60,886 nucleotides of DNA from Rhodospirillaceae bacterium. GTDB lineage: Bacteria; Pseudomonadota; Alphaproteobacteria; Rhodospirillales; Rhodospirillaceae. The stretch covers positions 1 to 60,886 of the forward strand of contig CANJRD010000021.1 in assembly GCA_947476695.1 (NCBI GenBank). The letters run 5' to 3'. This document shows positions 15,856 through 23,975 of the stretch, piece after piece (the stretch's first letter is position 1; each line of letters opens with the position of its first letter). Made by a program: the position numbers and the translations under genes. Under the pieces are notes generated by a model. The model had not been told where the DNA came from and made no database searches. It worked only from the letters and a program-made list of their open reading frames with translations.

Positions 15856-17538
15856 ATGACGTCCAGCATTTCCGAGACCGTGTCCAAGGAACTCGATCAT
15901 CTCGAGGAGGACGCGCCCGGCAAGCAGAGCCTGACCCGCGTGGTGTTCGCCTCGGCCGCGGGCACGACCTTTGAGTGGTACGACTTCTTCCTGTTCGTGC
16001 CACTGGCCACCATCATTTCGCGCACGTTCTTCGCCGGCCTGAACGACACCGCGGCTTACGTCTTCGCGTTGCTGTCGTTCGCGGCCGGGTTTGCCTTCCG
16101 CCCCTTCGGCGCGCTGCTGTTCGGCCGCGTCGGCGATATCGTGGGCCGTAAGGCCACGTTCCTCATCACCATCAGCCTGATGGGGGTGGCGACCTTCGCG
16201 GTCGGTCTGCTGCCCACCTATGCCCAAATCGGCGTCGCCTCGCCGATCATGTTCATCTGCCTGCGTCTGTTACAGGGCCTCGCCCTTGGCGGCGAATGGG
16301 GCGGCGCTTCGATCTATGTGGCGGAGCACGCGCCGGTCGAGCGGCGCGGCCTGTTGGCCAGCTGGCTTGGCGCGTCCGCTGCAATGGGGCTCGGCGGCGC
16401 TTTGATCGTCACGCTGCTCACCCGTCTGGCGATGGGCGAGGAAACCTTCAACGCCTGGGGCTGGCGTGTGCCGTTCCTGTTGTCGGCGGTGCTGGTCGCG
16501 TTCTCGATCTGGATCCGCTTGAAGCTCAAGGAAAGCCCGGCCTTCGCCAAGCTGCGCGCCAAGGGCGGTTTGACCACCGCGCCATATCGCGAAGCCTTCG
16601 CCGAGCCCGAAAGCCTGAAACGCGTCGTCATCGCGCTGATGGCAATCATGATTGCGCAAGGCGCGATCTGGTACCTCACGTTCTTCTACGCGCAATTCTT
16701 CATTGAGAAGATCATTAAGGTCTCGCCGCAGGCCGTGAACGGGCTGATGCTGGTGATCGTGGCGATCTCCGCGCCGCTGTATCTGTTCTTCGGCTGGCTG
16801 TCGGACCGCATCGGGCGCAAGCCGGTGATGCTGGCCGGCATGATCCTCGTGCTGATCACGCTGTTCCCCGGCTTCCACCTGATCACGCGTTTCGCCAACC
16901 CGGCGCTGTCCAGCGCGACGGAAAGTGCCGCCGTGGTCGTCACCGCCGATCCGGCGGCCTGCTCGGTGCAGTTCGATCCGGTCGGCAAGGCGCAATTCAC
17001 CAGCTCCTGCGACATCGCCAAGACGGTGCTGACCAACGGCGGGGTACCTTACAGCAATGTCGCCGCGCCCGCCGGCACGCTCGCTTCGGTGAACGTCGGT
17101 ACGGTCACGGTGCAATCCATTGAAGGCGGCGCGCTGGCGGGCGACGAGCTGAAAGCCGCACGCGCCAAGGTCGAGCGTGAGATCAAGCAAGCGCTGACAG
17201 CCGCCGGCTATCCGGATCGTGCGGAGGCGCCGAACATGGTCGGCGTATTCTTCGTGATGATGGTGTTCGTGGTCGGGGCTTGCGCGCTCTACGGCCCGCA
17301 GCCCGCGGCGCTGGTCGAGTTCTTCCCGATCCGCACGCGGTACACCGCGCTGTCGTTGCCCTACCATATCGGCACGGGTTGGGTCGGCGGCTTCTTGCCG
17401 GCGGCCTCCTACGCGATGGTGGCGGCCACGGGCGATATCTACTTCGGGCTCTGGTATGCCGAGATCATGATCGCTATCGCCATCCTCTCGACGATCGTCT
17501 TCCTGCCCGAGATGCGCGGCCGCGATCTGTCGCTCTAG
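15856..17538 (+). CDS. MFS transporter, metabolite:H+ symporter type, with an extra hydrophilic loop
   Basis: A 560-residue inner-membrane transporter. The N-terminal Phe-Glu-Trp-Tyr-Asp-Phe-Phe-Leu-Phe motif, the Arg-Pro-Phe-Gly-Ala-Leu-Leu-Phe-Gly-Arg-x-Gly-Asp signature and the Leu-Gly-Gly-Glu-Trp-Gly-Gly-Ala motif place it in the MHS (proline/betaine, alpha-ketoglutarate-like) family. A hydrophilic stretch of roughly 105 residues (about 350-455) lies between later transmembrane helices, contains two Cys, and explains the length beyond the usual 430-450. The substrate is not predictable. It is divergent from the cupin/oxygenase pair, which may act on the imported compound (inference). Confidence 0.88.
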   Translation: MTSSISETVSKELDHLEEDAPGKQSLTRVVFASAAGTTFEWYDFFLFVPLATIISRTFFAGLNDTAAYVFALLSFAAGFAFRPFGALLFGRVGDIVGRKATFLITISLMGVATFAVGLLPTYAQIGVASPIMFICLRLLQGLALGGEWGGASIYVAEHAPVERRGLLASWLGASAAMGLGGALIVTLLTRLAMGEETFNAWGWRVPFLLSAVLVAFSIWIRLKLKESPAFAKLRAKGGLTTAPYREAFAEPESLKRVVIALMAIMIAQGAIWYLTFFYAQFFIEKIIKVSPQAVNGLMLVIVAISAPLYLFFGWLSDRIGRKPVMLAGMILVLITLFPGFHLITRFANPALSSATESAAVVVTADPAACSVQFDPVGKAQFTSSCDIAKTVLTNGGVPYSNVAAPAGTLASVNVGTVTVQSIEGGALAGDELKAARAKVEREIKQALTAAGYPDRAEAPNMVGVFFVMMVFVVGACALYGPQPAALVEFFPIRTRYTALSLPYHIGTGWVGGFLPAASYAMVAATGDIYFGLWYAEIMIAIAILSTIVFLPEMRGRDLSL

Positions 17539-17602
17539 CGCCGTGGGTTGATCCGGCGCGCGGCGGGGATGAACCCGCCGCTTGCGCCAAGGCCGGTCGT
17601 CG

Positions 17603-17821
17603 CTAGGCGTCGAAGCTGACGGACGGGGTCATGGGCACGATCGTGACGTCGGCCATGCCCGGGCGCAGGCGACGTTCCATTCTCGCCAGACGACGATAGG
17701 TGCGTGCGATCTCGAGGATGTAAGGCTTGAGCTTTGCATTGCGCGCATCCGAAGCCATCCACTCGACTTCCGCAGCGCGTCTGATCAGTGCTGTCTCATC
17801 CATGACGGTATCCATTCGCAA
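17603..17821 (-). CDS. Small conserved-looking protein of unknown function
   Basis: A 72-residue basic, helical protein. The centre (Glu-Trp-Met-Ala-Ser-Asp-Ala-Arg-Asn-Ala-Lys-Leu-Lys-Pro-Tyr-Ile) and the Arg-Thr-Tyr-Arg-Arg-Leu-Ala-Arg-Met-Glu-Arg-Arg segment look like a short amphipathic helix pair. I do not recognise a family. An internal ATG at 17803 is an equally good start. It stands alone, converging with the transporter gene. Confidence 0.5.
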   Translation of the reverse strand: MRMDTVMDETALIRRAAEVEWMASDARNAKLKPYILEIARTYRRLARMERRLRPGMADVTIVPMTPSVSFDA

Positions 17822-18099
17822 GAATTAAAAACCACGACCGTCCCGCGGGAATCCAACGGTTCTCAGAACGACGGTTGCTTCAACCACAGCAAGAAGCGGG
17901 CCAAGGTCTCGCAGCGGCATAATTTCTGGCGATGTGCAGGGGCGGCGCGCGCGCAACTGTAAAGAGCGAAGGGGGCGACACTTTCGCGATTGCCGAATTC
18001 GTCGATGTTTCAACGCGTGTAGCGTCGGGCTGCGGCGTCGGATTTCTTTACAGGCGCCGCGGCGGCGCGCGATGATGGGTGACATGAGAGGGGCAGGCC
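17822..18099. other. Intergenic region without an identified gene
   Basis: About 280 bases between the small minus-strand gene and the methyltransferase gene. Reading frames here are Arg-rich and look non-coding. It must contain the promoters of both divergent genes, but no convincing -35/-10 pair could be picked. A GAGGGGC stretch at 18088-18094 is the ribosome site of the methyltransferase gene. Confidence 0.4.
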
Positions 18100-19248
18100 A
18101 TGACCGCAACTTTCTACGAAGTAACCCATCCCATGCTCGCCAAGGCGGCGCACGACGACCTTGCGCGCGAGCTGTTCAATCGCTCCCTCACGATGTTCCT
18201 CGAAGCCGAGCACCGGCCAAGAATTCGCGACGTGTACGAACGCAGCGTGCGCCCGGCCCTCAGTGAAACGCTGGGTCACGCGCCCACACGACGCGAGATC
18301 GCCGGGGCCATGCGCGCGCATCCCGCCAACGCCTGGTGGTACGCGCTGCGTACGCGCAGCCAACGCACCAGCTATGAGATCGCGACCAAGGTGGTCGGCG
18401 ACCAGATGCCCGACCTCATGCGGCGTGCGGAGAGCCTGAACGGAACATGCGGCGGCACGCTGACGCTCGATCCCGCCGTGACGGTCCCCAACTACATCGC
18501 CGGCGACATTCATCTTCTGGAGGGCGGCTATCACACCGAGCGGCGGACCGACGATATCGCCGCCGGCGCGATCTTCGATCGGCAGATGACGCTGAACCGC
18601 ATGGGCGCGCAAGGACGCCTCAACGACGATCCCGGCAACAGCCTCGCGGCCTGGGTCATGGACAAATTTCCGCAGCTGAAGCCAAAGCGCATTCTTGAGA
18701 TCGGCTGCTCCGTCGGCCATTCGTTGCTGCCGTTCAAGGCAGCGTTTCCAGAGGCCGAGGTCGTCGGCATCGATGTCGCCGCGCCGTGCCTGCGCTATGC
18801 GCACGCGCGTGCCGAGGGGCTCGGGGTCCCGGCGCATTTTGTGCAGCAGAACGCGGAGCAGACGAATTTCGAAGATGGGTCTTTCGATCTCGTGTTCTCG
18901 CGCATCCTGCTGCACGAAACGTCGCGCAAGGCCTTGCCGCGCATCTTCGCGGAATGCTTCCGTCTGCTGCGTAAAGGCGGCGTGATGTTCCACTCCGATG
19001 CGCCGCAATACGACGAACTCGACCCTTACGTCGCGTCGCTGCGCGATTGGGACATCACCTGCAATAACGAGCCGTTCATGGAGGTCGCCTACGATCTGCC
19101 GCTCGAACGGATGTATGCCGAAGCCGGCTTCGACGCCGCGGCCTGCTTCCGCGACCGCGCGCCCAGCCAACTGGTTCGTGCCACCGGTGTCGATCCCAAG
19201 CTGATGCGCAGCGGCGGGAGCATGTTCCTGACCGGCGCGACCAAGTAA
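18100..19248 (+). CDS. Class I SAM-dependent methyltransferase
   Basis: A 382-residue protein with a helical N-terminal part (about 1-190) and a Rossmann methyltransferase domain (about 195-340). Motif I is Ile-Leu-Glu-Ile-Gly-Cys-Ser-Val-Gly-His-Ser. Then come Val-Gly-Ile-Asp-Val-Ala (acidic end of strand 2), Asp-Gly-Ser-Phe-Asp-Leu-Val-Phe-Ser (motif IV region) and Leu-Leu-Arg-Lys-Gly-Gly. The target is unknown; the large N-terminal extension is not typical of small UbiE-like enzymes. The quinone reductase gene starts 9 bases downstream, so they form an operon. Confidence 0.82.
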   Translation: MTATFYEVTHPMLAKAAHDDLARELFNRSLTMFLEAEHRPRIRDVYERSVRPALSETLGHAPTRREIAGAMRAHPANAWWYALRTRSQRTSYEIATKVVGDQMPDLMRRAESLNGTCGGTLTLDPAVTVPNYIAGDIHLLEGGYHTERRTDDIAAGAIFDRQMTLNRMGAQGRLNDDPGNSLAAWVMDKFPQLKPKRILEIGCSVGHSLLPFKAAFPEAEVVGIDVAAPCLRYAHARAEGLGVPAHFVQQNAEQTNFEDGSFDLVFSRILLHETSRKALPRIFAECFRLLRKGGVMFHSDAPQYDELDPYVASLRDWDITCNNEPFMEVAYDLPLERMYAEAGFDAAACFRDRAPSQLVRATGVDPKLMRSGGSMFLTGATK

Positions 19249-19257
19249 GGGCTTTGC

Positions 19258-20256
19258 ATGACATCCATGCGTGCGATCGTCATCACCGCGCCCGGCGACG
19301 CCGACGTGCTGCGCCTTGTCGAACGTCCACGTCCTATACCGAACCCGGGTGAAGTCCTGATCCGTGTTGCGGCGGCCGGTGTAAACCGCGTCGATGTGCT
19401 GCAGCGCGCGGGGCGCTATTCGCCACCGACGGGGCCGAAGGACATTCCCGGCGTCGAAGTCGCGGGCACGGTCGCGGGGCTGGGCGCCGGTGCCGGGCGC
19501 TTCAAGGAAGGCGATGCCGTTTGCGCGCTGGTGATCGGCGGCGGCTACGCTGAATACGTCGCCGTGCCTGAAGGCCAGGTTCTGCCGCGACCGGCCGGCC
19601 TCGACATGATCCAAGCGGCTGCGTTGCCCGAGACCTTCTGCACCGACTGGGCCGCGCTGTACGATCATGGTCGGCTCGCGCCGGGCGAATCGGTCTTGAT
19701 CCACGGCGGCTCCAGCGGCATCGGCACGACGGCGATCATGCTGGCGCGCGCGCTGGGCGCCGGCCAGATCTTCGCGACGGCGGGCAGTGCGGAGAAATGC
19801 CGCGCCTGCGAGCAGCTGGGTGCGACGCGCGCCATTGACTATCGCGCGGAGGATTTTGTCGCGGTCGTGAAGGCCGCGACGCAAGGGCGCGGGGTCGACG
19901 TCATCATCGACATGGTCGCCGGCGATTACGTCGCCCGGAACCTGTCGCTGCTCGCCGACGACGGCCGCCTGGTGTTCATCAGCGCGATGAAGGGCACCTT
20001 CGAGGGCAGCTTCAATGTGCTGGATGTGATGTTCCGCCGGCTCACGATCACCGGCTTGTCGCTGCGCGGGCAGAGCGTGGCGCGGAAAACGGAGCTGGTC
20101 GCCGCGGTCGAGGCGGGTGCCTGGCCGTTGCTGGCGGCCGGCAAGATCAAGCCCGTGATCGACCGAACCTATCCGCTGGCTGCCGCAGCCGAGGCGCATC
20201 GCCGGCTCGAATCGAGCCAGCATATCGGCAAGCTGATCCTGAACGTGGCGGGCTAA
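19258..20256 (+). CDS. NAD(P)H:quinone oxidoreductase (zeta-crystallin/PIG3 type)
   Basis: A 332-residue medium-chain reductase. The N-terminal GroES-like half has Ala-Ala-Gly-Val-Asn-Arg-Val-Asp-Val-Leu-Gln-Arg-Ala-Gly and Pro-Gly-Val-Glu-Val-Ala-Gly-Thr-Val, typical of PIG3-type quinone reductases, with no zinc ligands. The Rossmann half has His-Gly-Gly-Ser-Ser-Gly-Ile-Gly-Thr-Thr-Ala-Ile. Expected to reduce quinones or enones with NADPH in the cytosol. It lies 9 bases after the methyltransferase gene and ends before a hairpin shared with the convergent small membrane gene. Confidence 0.88.
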   Translation: MTSMRAIVITAPGDADVLRLVERPRPIPNPGEVLIRVAAAGVNRVDVLQRAGRYSPPTGPKDIPGVEVAGTVAGLGAGAGRFKEGDAVCALVIGGGYAEYVAVPEGQVLPRPAGLDMIQAAALPETFCTDWAALYDHGRLAPGESVLIHGGSSGIGTTAIMLARALGAGQIFATAGSAEKCRACEQLGATRAIDYRAEDFVAVVKAATQGRGVDVIIDMVAGDYVARNLSLLADDGRLVFISAMKGTFEGSFNVLDVMFRRLTITGLSLRGQSVARKTELVAAVEAGAWPLLAAGKIKPVIDRTYPLAAAAEAHRRLESSQHIGKLILNVAG

Positions 20257-20274
20257 GCGGCAGCCCCAAAAGCA

Positions 20275-20296
20275 AACCGGCCCATACGGGCGGGTT
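20275..20296 (-). terminator. Terminator-like hairpin
   Basis: Nine-base arms (20275-20283 with 20288-20296, one mismatch) close a 4-base loop. On the minus strand it is followed by a T-rich run (tttgctttt on the plus complement at 20266-20274). It would end the 31-residue gene's transcript and could also stop the opposing quinone reductase transcript. Confidence 0.45.
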
Positions 20297-20330
20297 AAAA
20301 TAGCAAGCTATTTAGAAAGAACGCCGATGG

Positions 20331-20426
20331 TTAGGCGAAGTTGGTGATCGTGGAGAGGATCGCGAAGCCAACGATGCCGAGAAGAAGAACGATCGTGCCG
20401 TCGAGAAGATTGATGGACTTTTCCAT
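20331..20426 (-). CDS. 31-residue single-span membrane peptide
   Basis: A very small gene: ATG 20426, 31 codons, TAA at 20333-20331. The start is well placed behind an AAAGGAAAG site, 8 bases upstream. The peptide has a short charged head (Met-Glu-Lys-Ser), then a hydrophobic stretch of about 17 residues (from Thr-Ile-Val-Leu-Leu-Leu to Ala-Ile-Leu) and a short polar tail. It is an inner-membrane peptide, perhaps a regulator of a membrane complex or a type I toxin-like peptide. I do not recognise a family. It lies in an AT-richer island (20290-20640) with a long leader and a downstream hairpin. Confidence 0.55.
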   Translation of the reverse strand: MEKSINLLDGTIVLLLGIVGFAILSTITNFA

Positions 20427-20629
20427 AGTTAACTTTCCTTTAATGCTTGGCTGCACCGTGCCGCCGTTGGGAGATACATAGCTCACCCTGTTCATGCTGC
20501 AACGCGATAAGACCGCAAGGCAGGCGTGCGGGCGTTGCATGCCTACGTATTTACAAGGCGTTAGGACATGCGGCGTGCCGGACCGTGCGCCCTAGCGACG
20601 ATCAGAATATAAACATAGCAAACGATTGA

Positions 20630-21028
20630 TTAGCGGACGACCAGCCGCAGCGGCTTGTCGAAAATAGACAGTACGTCGTCTAAATCATGGCCTTGGCTCA
20701 GCTTTTGCTGACGGCTGGTGACCACGTAACGTCCCTGGCGCCCCTTATTTCGGCCGCGGGGGTCCACTTTAGAGATCACGAACAAGGGGTTCTCGTGCGT
20801 GTGCCGGAACACGAAGAAGCTGGCCGTGCCCGGGGCGAAACTCAGGGCGTAGTCACGCCATTCGCCGGTCATGACGCGCTTGGTATAGAGGTTCAGCAGG
20901 CGGGTGAGTTCAGCGCGCGTGAAGTGCAGGGCCTTGGCCCTGCCGTTGGGGTCCGGGAATCTGACGACCCCGGACATCAGGCCTGATTTGCGGGAACGCG
21001 GCGCATGCGCGATCTTTTCATGACACAT
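20630..21028 (-). CDS. DUF2794 family protein
   Basis: A 132-residue protein with the DUF2794 core: Phe-Thr-Arg-Ala-Glu-Leu-Thr-Arg-Leu-Leu-Asn-Leu-Tyr, Gly-Glu-Trp-Arg-Asp-Tyr-Ala, Ala-Ser-Phe-Phe-Val-Phe-Arg, and a C-terminal Gln-Gly-Arg-Tyr-Val-Val...Gly-His-Asp-Leu-Asp-Asp-Val-Leu. The family is nearly confined to alphaproteobacteria and has no known function. The start may be ATG 21028 or ATG 20977, which is closer to the usual family N-terminus. It follows the lipoprotein gene by 50 bases on the same strand. Confidence 0.82.
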   Translation of the reverse strand: MCHEKIAHAPRSRKSGLMSGVVRFPDPNGRAKALHFTRAELTRLLNLYTKRVMTGEWRDYALSFAPGTASFFVFRHTHENPLFVISKVDPRGRNKGRQGRYVVTSRQQKLSQGHDLDDVLSIFDKPLRLVVR

Positions 21029-21078
21029 GCTTTGAGATCAAGGGGCGGGGGATCACGCGCCCGGTCGCGAAGCCAGGC

Positions 21079-21357
21079 TTAGTAGCCGGACGAGCCGAGC
21101 GCCTGATTCTTGCTGTCCGGATCGGGCCGGTCGAAGCAGTTCGGCCCGGCCAGGGTGCGATAGCAGTACCGGCTGACCTTGGCCCCACCGGGATCGATCG
21201 ATTTCTGGCAGGCGCTACGGGCCGCGCGCGATTGGTGGTCGTCGCAACGGTATCCGAAGGCCTGGGCGTAAACGGGCGCGGGGTCGCCGCCGCAAGCGGA
21301 CAGGCTTGCCAGGGCGGTCACGCTCACGAAAGCGATGGCCAGGGATCGAAGCGCCAC
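21079..21357 (-). CDS. Small Cys-rich lipoprotein
   Basis: A 92-residue predicted lipoprotein. Residues 1-21 form a signal peptide ending in the lipobox Leu-Ser-Ala-Cys, so lipidation is expected at Cys22. The mature part has four further Cys (Tyr-Arg-Cys-Asp, Ala-Cys-Gln-Lys, Tyr-Cys-Tyr and Asn-Cys-Phe), probably two disulfides in the periplasm. There is no recognised family. A GC-rich hairpin with an A/T-rich loop lies immediately upstream (about 21377-21410). Confidence 0.65.
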   Translation of the reverse strand: MALRSLAIAFVSVTALASLSACGGDPAPVYAQAFGYRCDDHQSRAARSACQKSIDPGGAKVSRYCYRTLAGPNCFDRPDPDSKNQALGSSGY

Positions 21358-21487
21358 GGATGCTCTCCAAGAGGCACGGGGGGTGAATTAACCTATTCAA
21401 CCGCCCCCCGGTTACCAATTCCTTACCCCGGCCGCCGAAACCCTTGCGCCAGCGACCGTTTCCCTGAGGTCCCAGGCGCCGGCGGAA

Positions 21488-21516
21488 TTGCCTTACCGGG
21501 GTCAACTCATTATGTT
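21488..21516 (+). promoter_or_regulatory. Possible sigma-70 promoter for the TPR-bamB-der operon
   Basis: TTGCCT (21488-21493), a 17-base spacer, then TATGTT (21511-21516), 112 bases before the GTG of the TPR protein gene. Each box matches the consensus at 4 of 6 positions. Confidence 0.35.
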
Positions 21517-21628
21517 CGGGCACGTTTTGACCCGGCCGCGATCGGCCCGCGTCTCCGACGCGTGTGCGGTCGGTCCCCCGAGCGCAGCTCCCGCGGGGAC
21601 CCTCGCAGAGAAGTAAAGGAATTCGCGG

Positions 21629-22549
21629 GTGAGCAAGACCAAGGACGCCGCCTCTCCGGCGCCCCAGGAGATTCTTCCCCCCGTACCTGGGGCCAAGGCT
21701 GGGGCCAAATCTGGGACCAAGCCCGGCACCAAGATGGGCAAGGACGGCAAGCCCGAGCGAGACGACGAGCTCGAAGGCTTGATGTCGGAGATCGAGTCCG
21801 ATCTCCGCGAGGAAGAACTGGCGAAAATCTGGGAGCGCTACGGCAAGACCATCATGGTCGCGGCCACGGTGCTGTTCCTCGGCGTCGCCGGCTTCGAGCT
21901 CTGGCGTCAGCACGCGGCCGAGCAGCGCCTCGAACTCGCGTCTCGTTATGACGAAGGCCAGGCCGCCGTTGCCCAAGGCAAGACGGACGATGCGCTCGCG
22001 ATCTTCGCGGACATCGCCAAGTCGCGTGGTGAAGGCTACGCCACGCTCGCCTCGCTCGACCGCGCGGCATTGCTGTTGAAGAAGAACGACACCGACGGCG
22101 CGGTCGCGATCTACAAATCGATCGCCGCCGACACCAAGGCAGATCAAGTGTTCCGCGATCTCGCCAACGTCCTCGTGGTCGTGCACACGATGGACACGGC
22201 CGATCCGAAGTCGCTGGAACCGATGCTCAGCCCGCTCACCGGTCCTGCCAATCCGTTCCACAATATCGCGACCGAGTTGTCGGCGGTGTTGGCCGGTAAG
22301 GCCGGGGATCGCGCGCGCGCCGCTCAGCTCGCCGAGCAGTTGGCGAACGATGCGACCACGCCGCCGGAAATGCGCCAGCGCGCAGAAGACCTGGCGGCGT
22401 TCTATAAGTCAGGCGCCGAGATTCCTAAATCCGCAGCTCCGGCCGCAGCCGCCGTGCCGGCAGCCGCAGCGCCCGCCGCATCGACAAACGCACCGGCAAA
22501 CGCACCGGCACCGGCCGCGGCTCCCGCCGCGCCCGCGTCCAAGCCTTGA
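21629..22549 (+). CDS. YfgM-like TPR membrane-anchored protein
   Basis: A 306-residue protein with a GTG start. The N-terminus is a low-complexity Lys/Gly/Pro stretch with repeated Gly-Thr-Lys units. An acidic helix follows (Glu-Ile-Glu-Ser-Asp-Leu-Arg-Glu-Glu-Glu), then Trp-Glu-Arg-Tyr-Gly and one membrane span at about 73-90. The periplasmic part (95-265) is TPR-like, and the tail is Ala/Pro-rich. This layout matches the tetratricopeptide/YfgM family often encoded directly before bamB and der, which assists envelope protein biogenesis. bamB begins 25 bases after its stop. Confidence 0.82.
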   Translation: MSKTKDAASPAPQEILPPVPGAKAGAKSGTKPGTKMGKDGKPERDDELEGLMSEIESDLREEELAKIWERYGKTIMVAATVLFLGVAGFELWRQHAAEQRLELASRYDEGQAAVAQGKTDDALAIFADIAKSRGEGYATLASLDRAALLLKKNDTDGAVAIYKSIAADTKADQVFRDLANVLVVVHTMDTADPKSLEPMLSPLTGPANPFHNIATELSAVLAGKAGDRARAAQLAEQLANDATTPPEMRQRAEDLAAFYKSGAEIPKSAAPAAAAVPAAAAPAASTNAPANAPAPAAAPAAPASKP

Positions 22550-22574
22550 TCGCGCTCGTACAGACAGGCCGTAT

Positions 22575-23933
22575 ATGACTTCTCCCAACCTTCGCCGCGC
22601 CGCCTTGAAGGCTATCGGCGCCTCGCTTGCCGCGGGTGGCCTCAGCGCCTGCGGTGGCGGCCTGTTCGGCATGTTCTCGGGCGACAAGAACAAACAGAAG
22701 CTGCCCGGCACGCGCATCTCGGTGCTGGCGCTCGAACGCGAGCTGCGCCCCGACATTCAAGCGGTCGATACGCCGATTGTCCTGCCGCGCCCGGAAGACA
22801 CCGATACCTGGCCGCAAGCCGGCGGCCTGTCGCACCACGCGATGCATCACATGGTGATCGGCCCCTCGCCGAAGCTGGCATGGCGTTCCAACATCGGCTT
22901 CGCGTCGGGCAAGCGTAACCGCAATCTCGCGGCGCCGATTGTCGCCAACGGCCGCGTGTTCACGATCAACGCCAAGTCCATCGTCGAAGCCTTCGATGCC
23001 AATACCGGCAAGCGCATCTGGTCGACCAAGACCGCGCCCAAGCATGAAGACGACGGCTCGTTCCTGGGCGGCGGCATCGCGTTCGAGGACGGTCGCCTGT
23101 TCGCCACCGGCGGGTTCGCGCAGGTCGTCGCGCTCGACGCCGGCACCGGCAAAGTCATTTGGCGCGCCGACGCCGAAGCGCCGATCCACTCGGCGCCGAC
23201 GGTCAACGGCGGACGCGTGTTCGCGATCACGCTCGAGAACCAGGTCATCGCGCACGCGACGACGACCGGCAAAAAGCTGTGGACGTATTCCGGCGCCTCC
23301 GCGCCGACGGTGCTGCTCGGCGGCGCCGCGCCCGCCGTCGACGGCGGCGTGGTGATCGCGCCGTTCACCAACGGCGAACTCTCCGCGCTGCGCGTCGACA
23401 ACGGCTCGGCCCTGTGGAACGAAACCGTGGTGGCCTTCCGCCGCACGGAAGCCGCGGCCAGCCTGCCCGACATCGCCGCGCGTCCGGCCATCGACCGTGG
23501 CCGTGTTTATGCCGTCGGTCACTCGGGCATCTTGGTTGGGTTCGACCTGCGCACCGGTCAGCGCGTGTGGGAAGCCCCGGTCGCGGGCACCTATGAGCCG
23601 TGGATCGCGGGCGATTTCCTGTTCGTCATCACGCTCGATTCCGAACTGGTCTGCGTGGATCTGCGCTCGGGCCGCATCCTGTGGGTGACGCAGTTGCAGC
23701 GCTTCGAGAACGAGAAGGACAAGAAGGGCCGCATCGTGTGGGCTGGTCCGGCGCTCGCGTCCGACCGCCTGATCGTCGTCGGCTCTCATGAAGAAGCGCT
23801 GGCGGTTTCGCCGTACACGGGCGACGTGCTGTCGCGCCTCAAGCTTGCGTCATCGGCGATGCTCGCCCCGGTGTTCGCAAATTCGACCATGTACCTGCTC
23901 AACGACAAGGGCGACCTGGCCGCGTACCGTTAA
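22575..23933 (+). CDS. bamB: Outer-membrane assembly lipoprotein BamB
   Basis: A 452-residue lipoprotein of the BAM complex that inserts beta-barrel proteins into the outer membrane. The signal peptide ends in Leu-Ser-Ala-Cys with Cys26 as the lipidation site. The mature part is an eight-bladed PQQ-like propeller: repeated blades such as Asp-Ala-Asn-Thr-Gly-Lys-Arg-Ile-Trp, Asp-Ala-Gly-Thr-Gly-Lys-Val-Ile-Trp and Asp-Leu-Arg-Thr-Gly-Gln-Arg-Val-Trp. ATG 22575 is used because upstream residues are non-protein-like and the signal peptide begins there. It sits between the TPR protein and der, the normal order. Confidence 0.92.
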   Translation: MTSPNLRRAALKAIGASLAAGGLSACGGGLFGMFSGDKNKQKLPGTRISVLALERELRPDIQAVDTPIVLPRPEDTDTWPQAGGLSHHAMHHMVIGPSPKLAWRSNIGFASGKRNRNLAAPIVANGRVFTINAKSIVEAFDANTGKRIWSTKTAPKHEDDGSFLGGGIAFEDGRLFATGGFAQVVALDAGTGKVIWRADAEAPIHSAPTVNGGRVFAITLENQVIAHATTTGKKLWTYSGASAPTVLLGGAAPAVDGGVVIAPFTNGELSALRVDNGSALWNETVVAFRRTEAAASLPDIAARPAIDRGRVYAVGHSGILVGFDLRTGQRVWEAPVAGTYEPWIAGDFLFVITLDSELVCVDLRSGRILWVTQLQRFENEKDKKGRIVWAGPALASDRLIVVGSHEEALAVSPYTGDVLSRLKLASSAMLAPVFANSTMYLLNDKGDLAAYR

Positions 23934-23975
23934 GCGCCGCTCCCACCAGGGGCGTTCAGGTCGAAGGATTTCATC

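Noticed and set aside
18010-20223. Open frame of about 737 codons opposite the methyltransferase and quinone reductase genes
   Set aside because: Both plus-strand genes have full motifs and an operon-like 9-base gap; the opposite translation is Arg/His-rich and motif-free.
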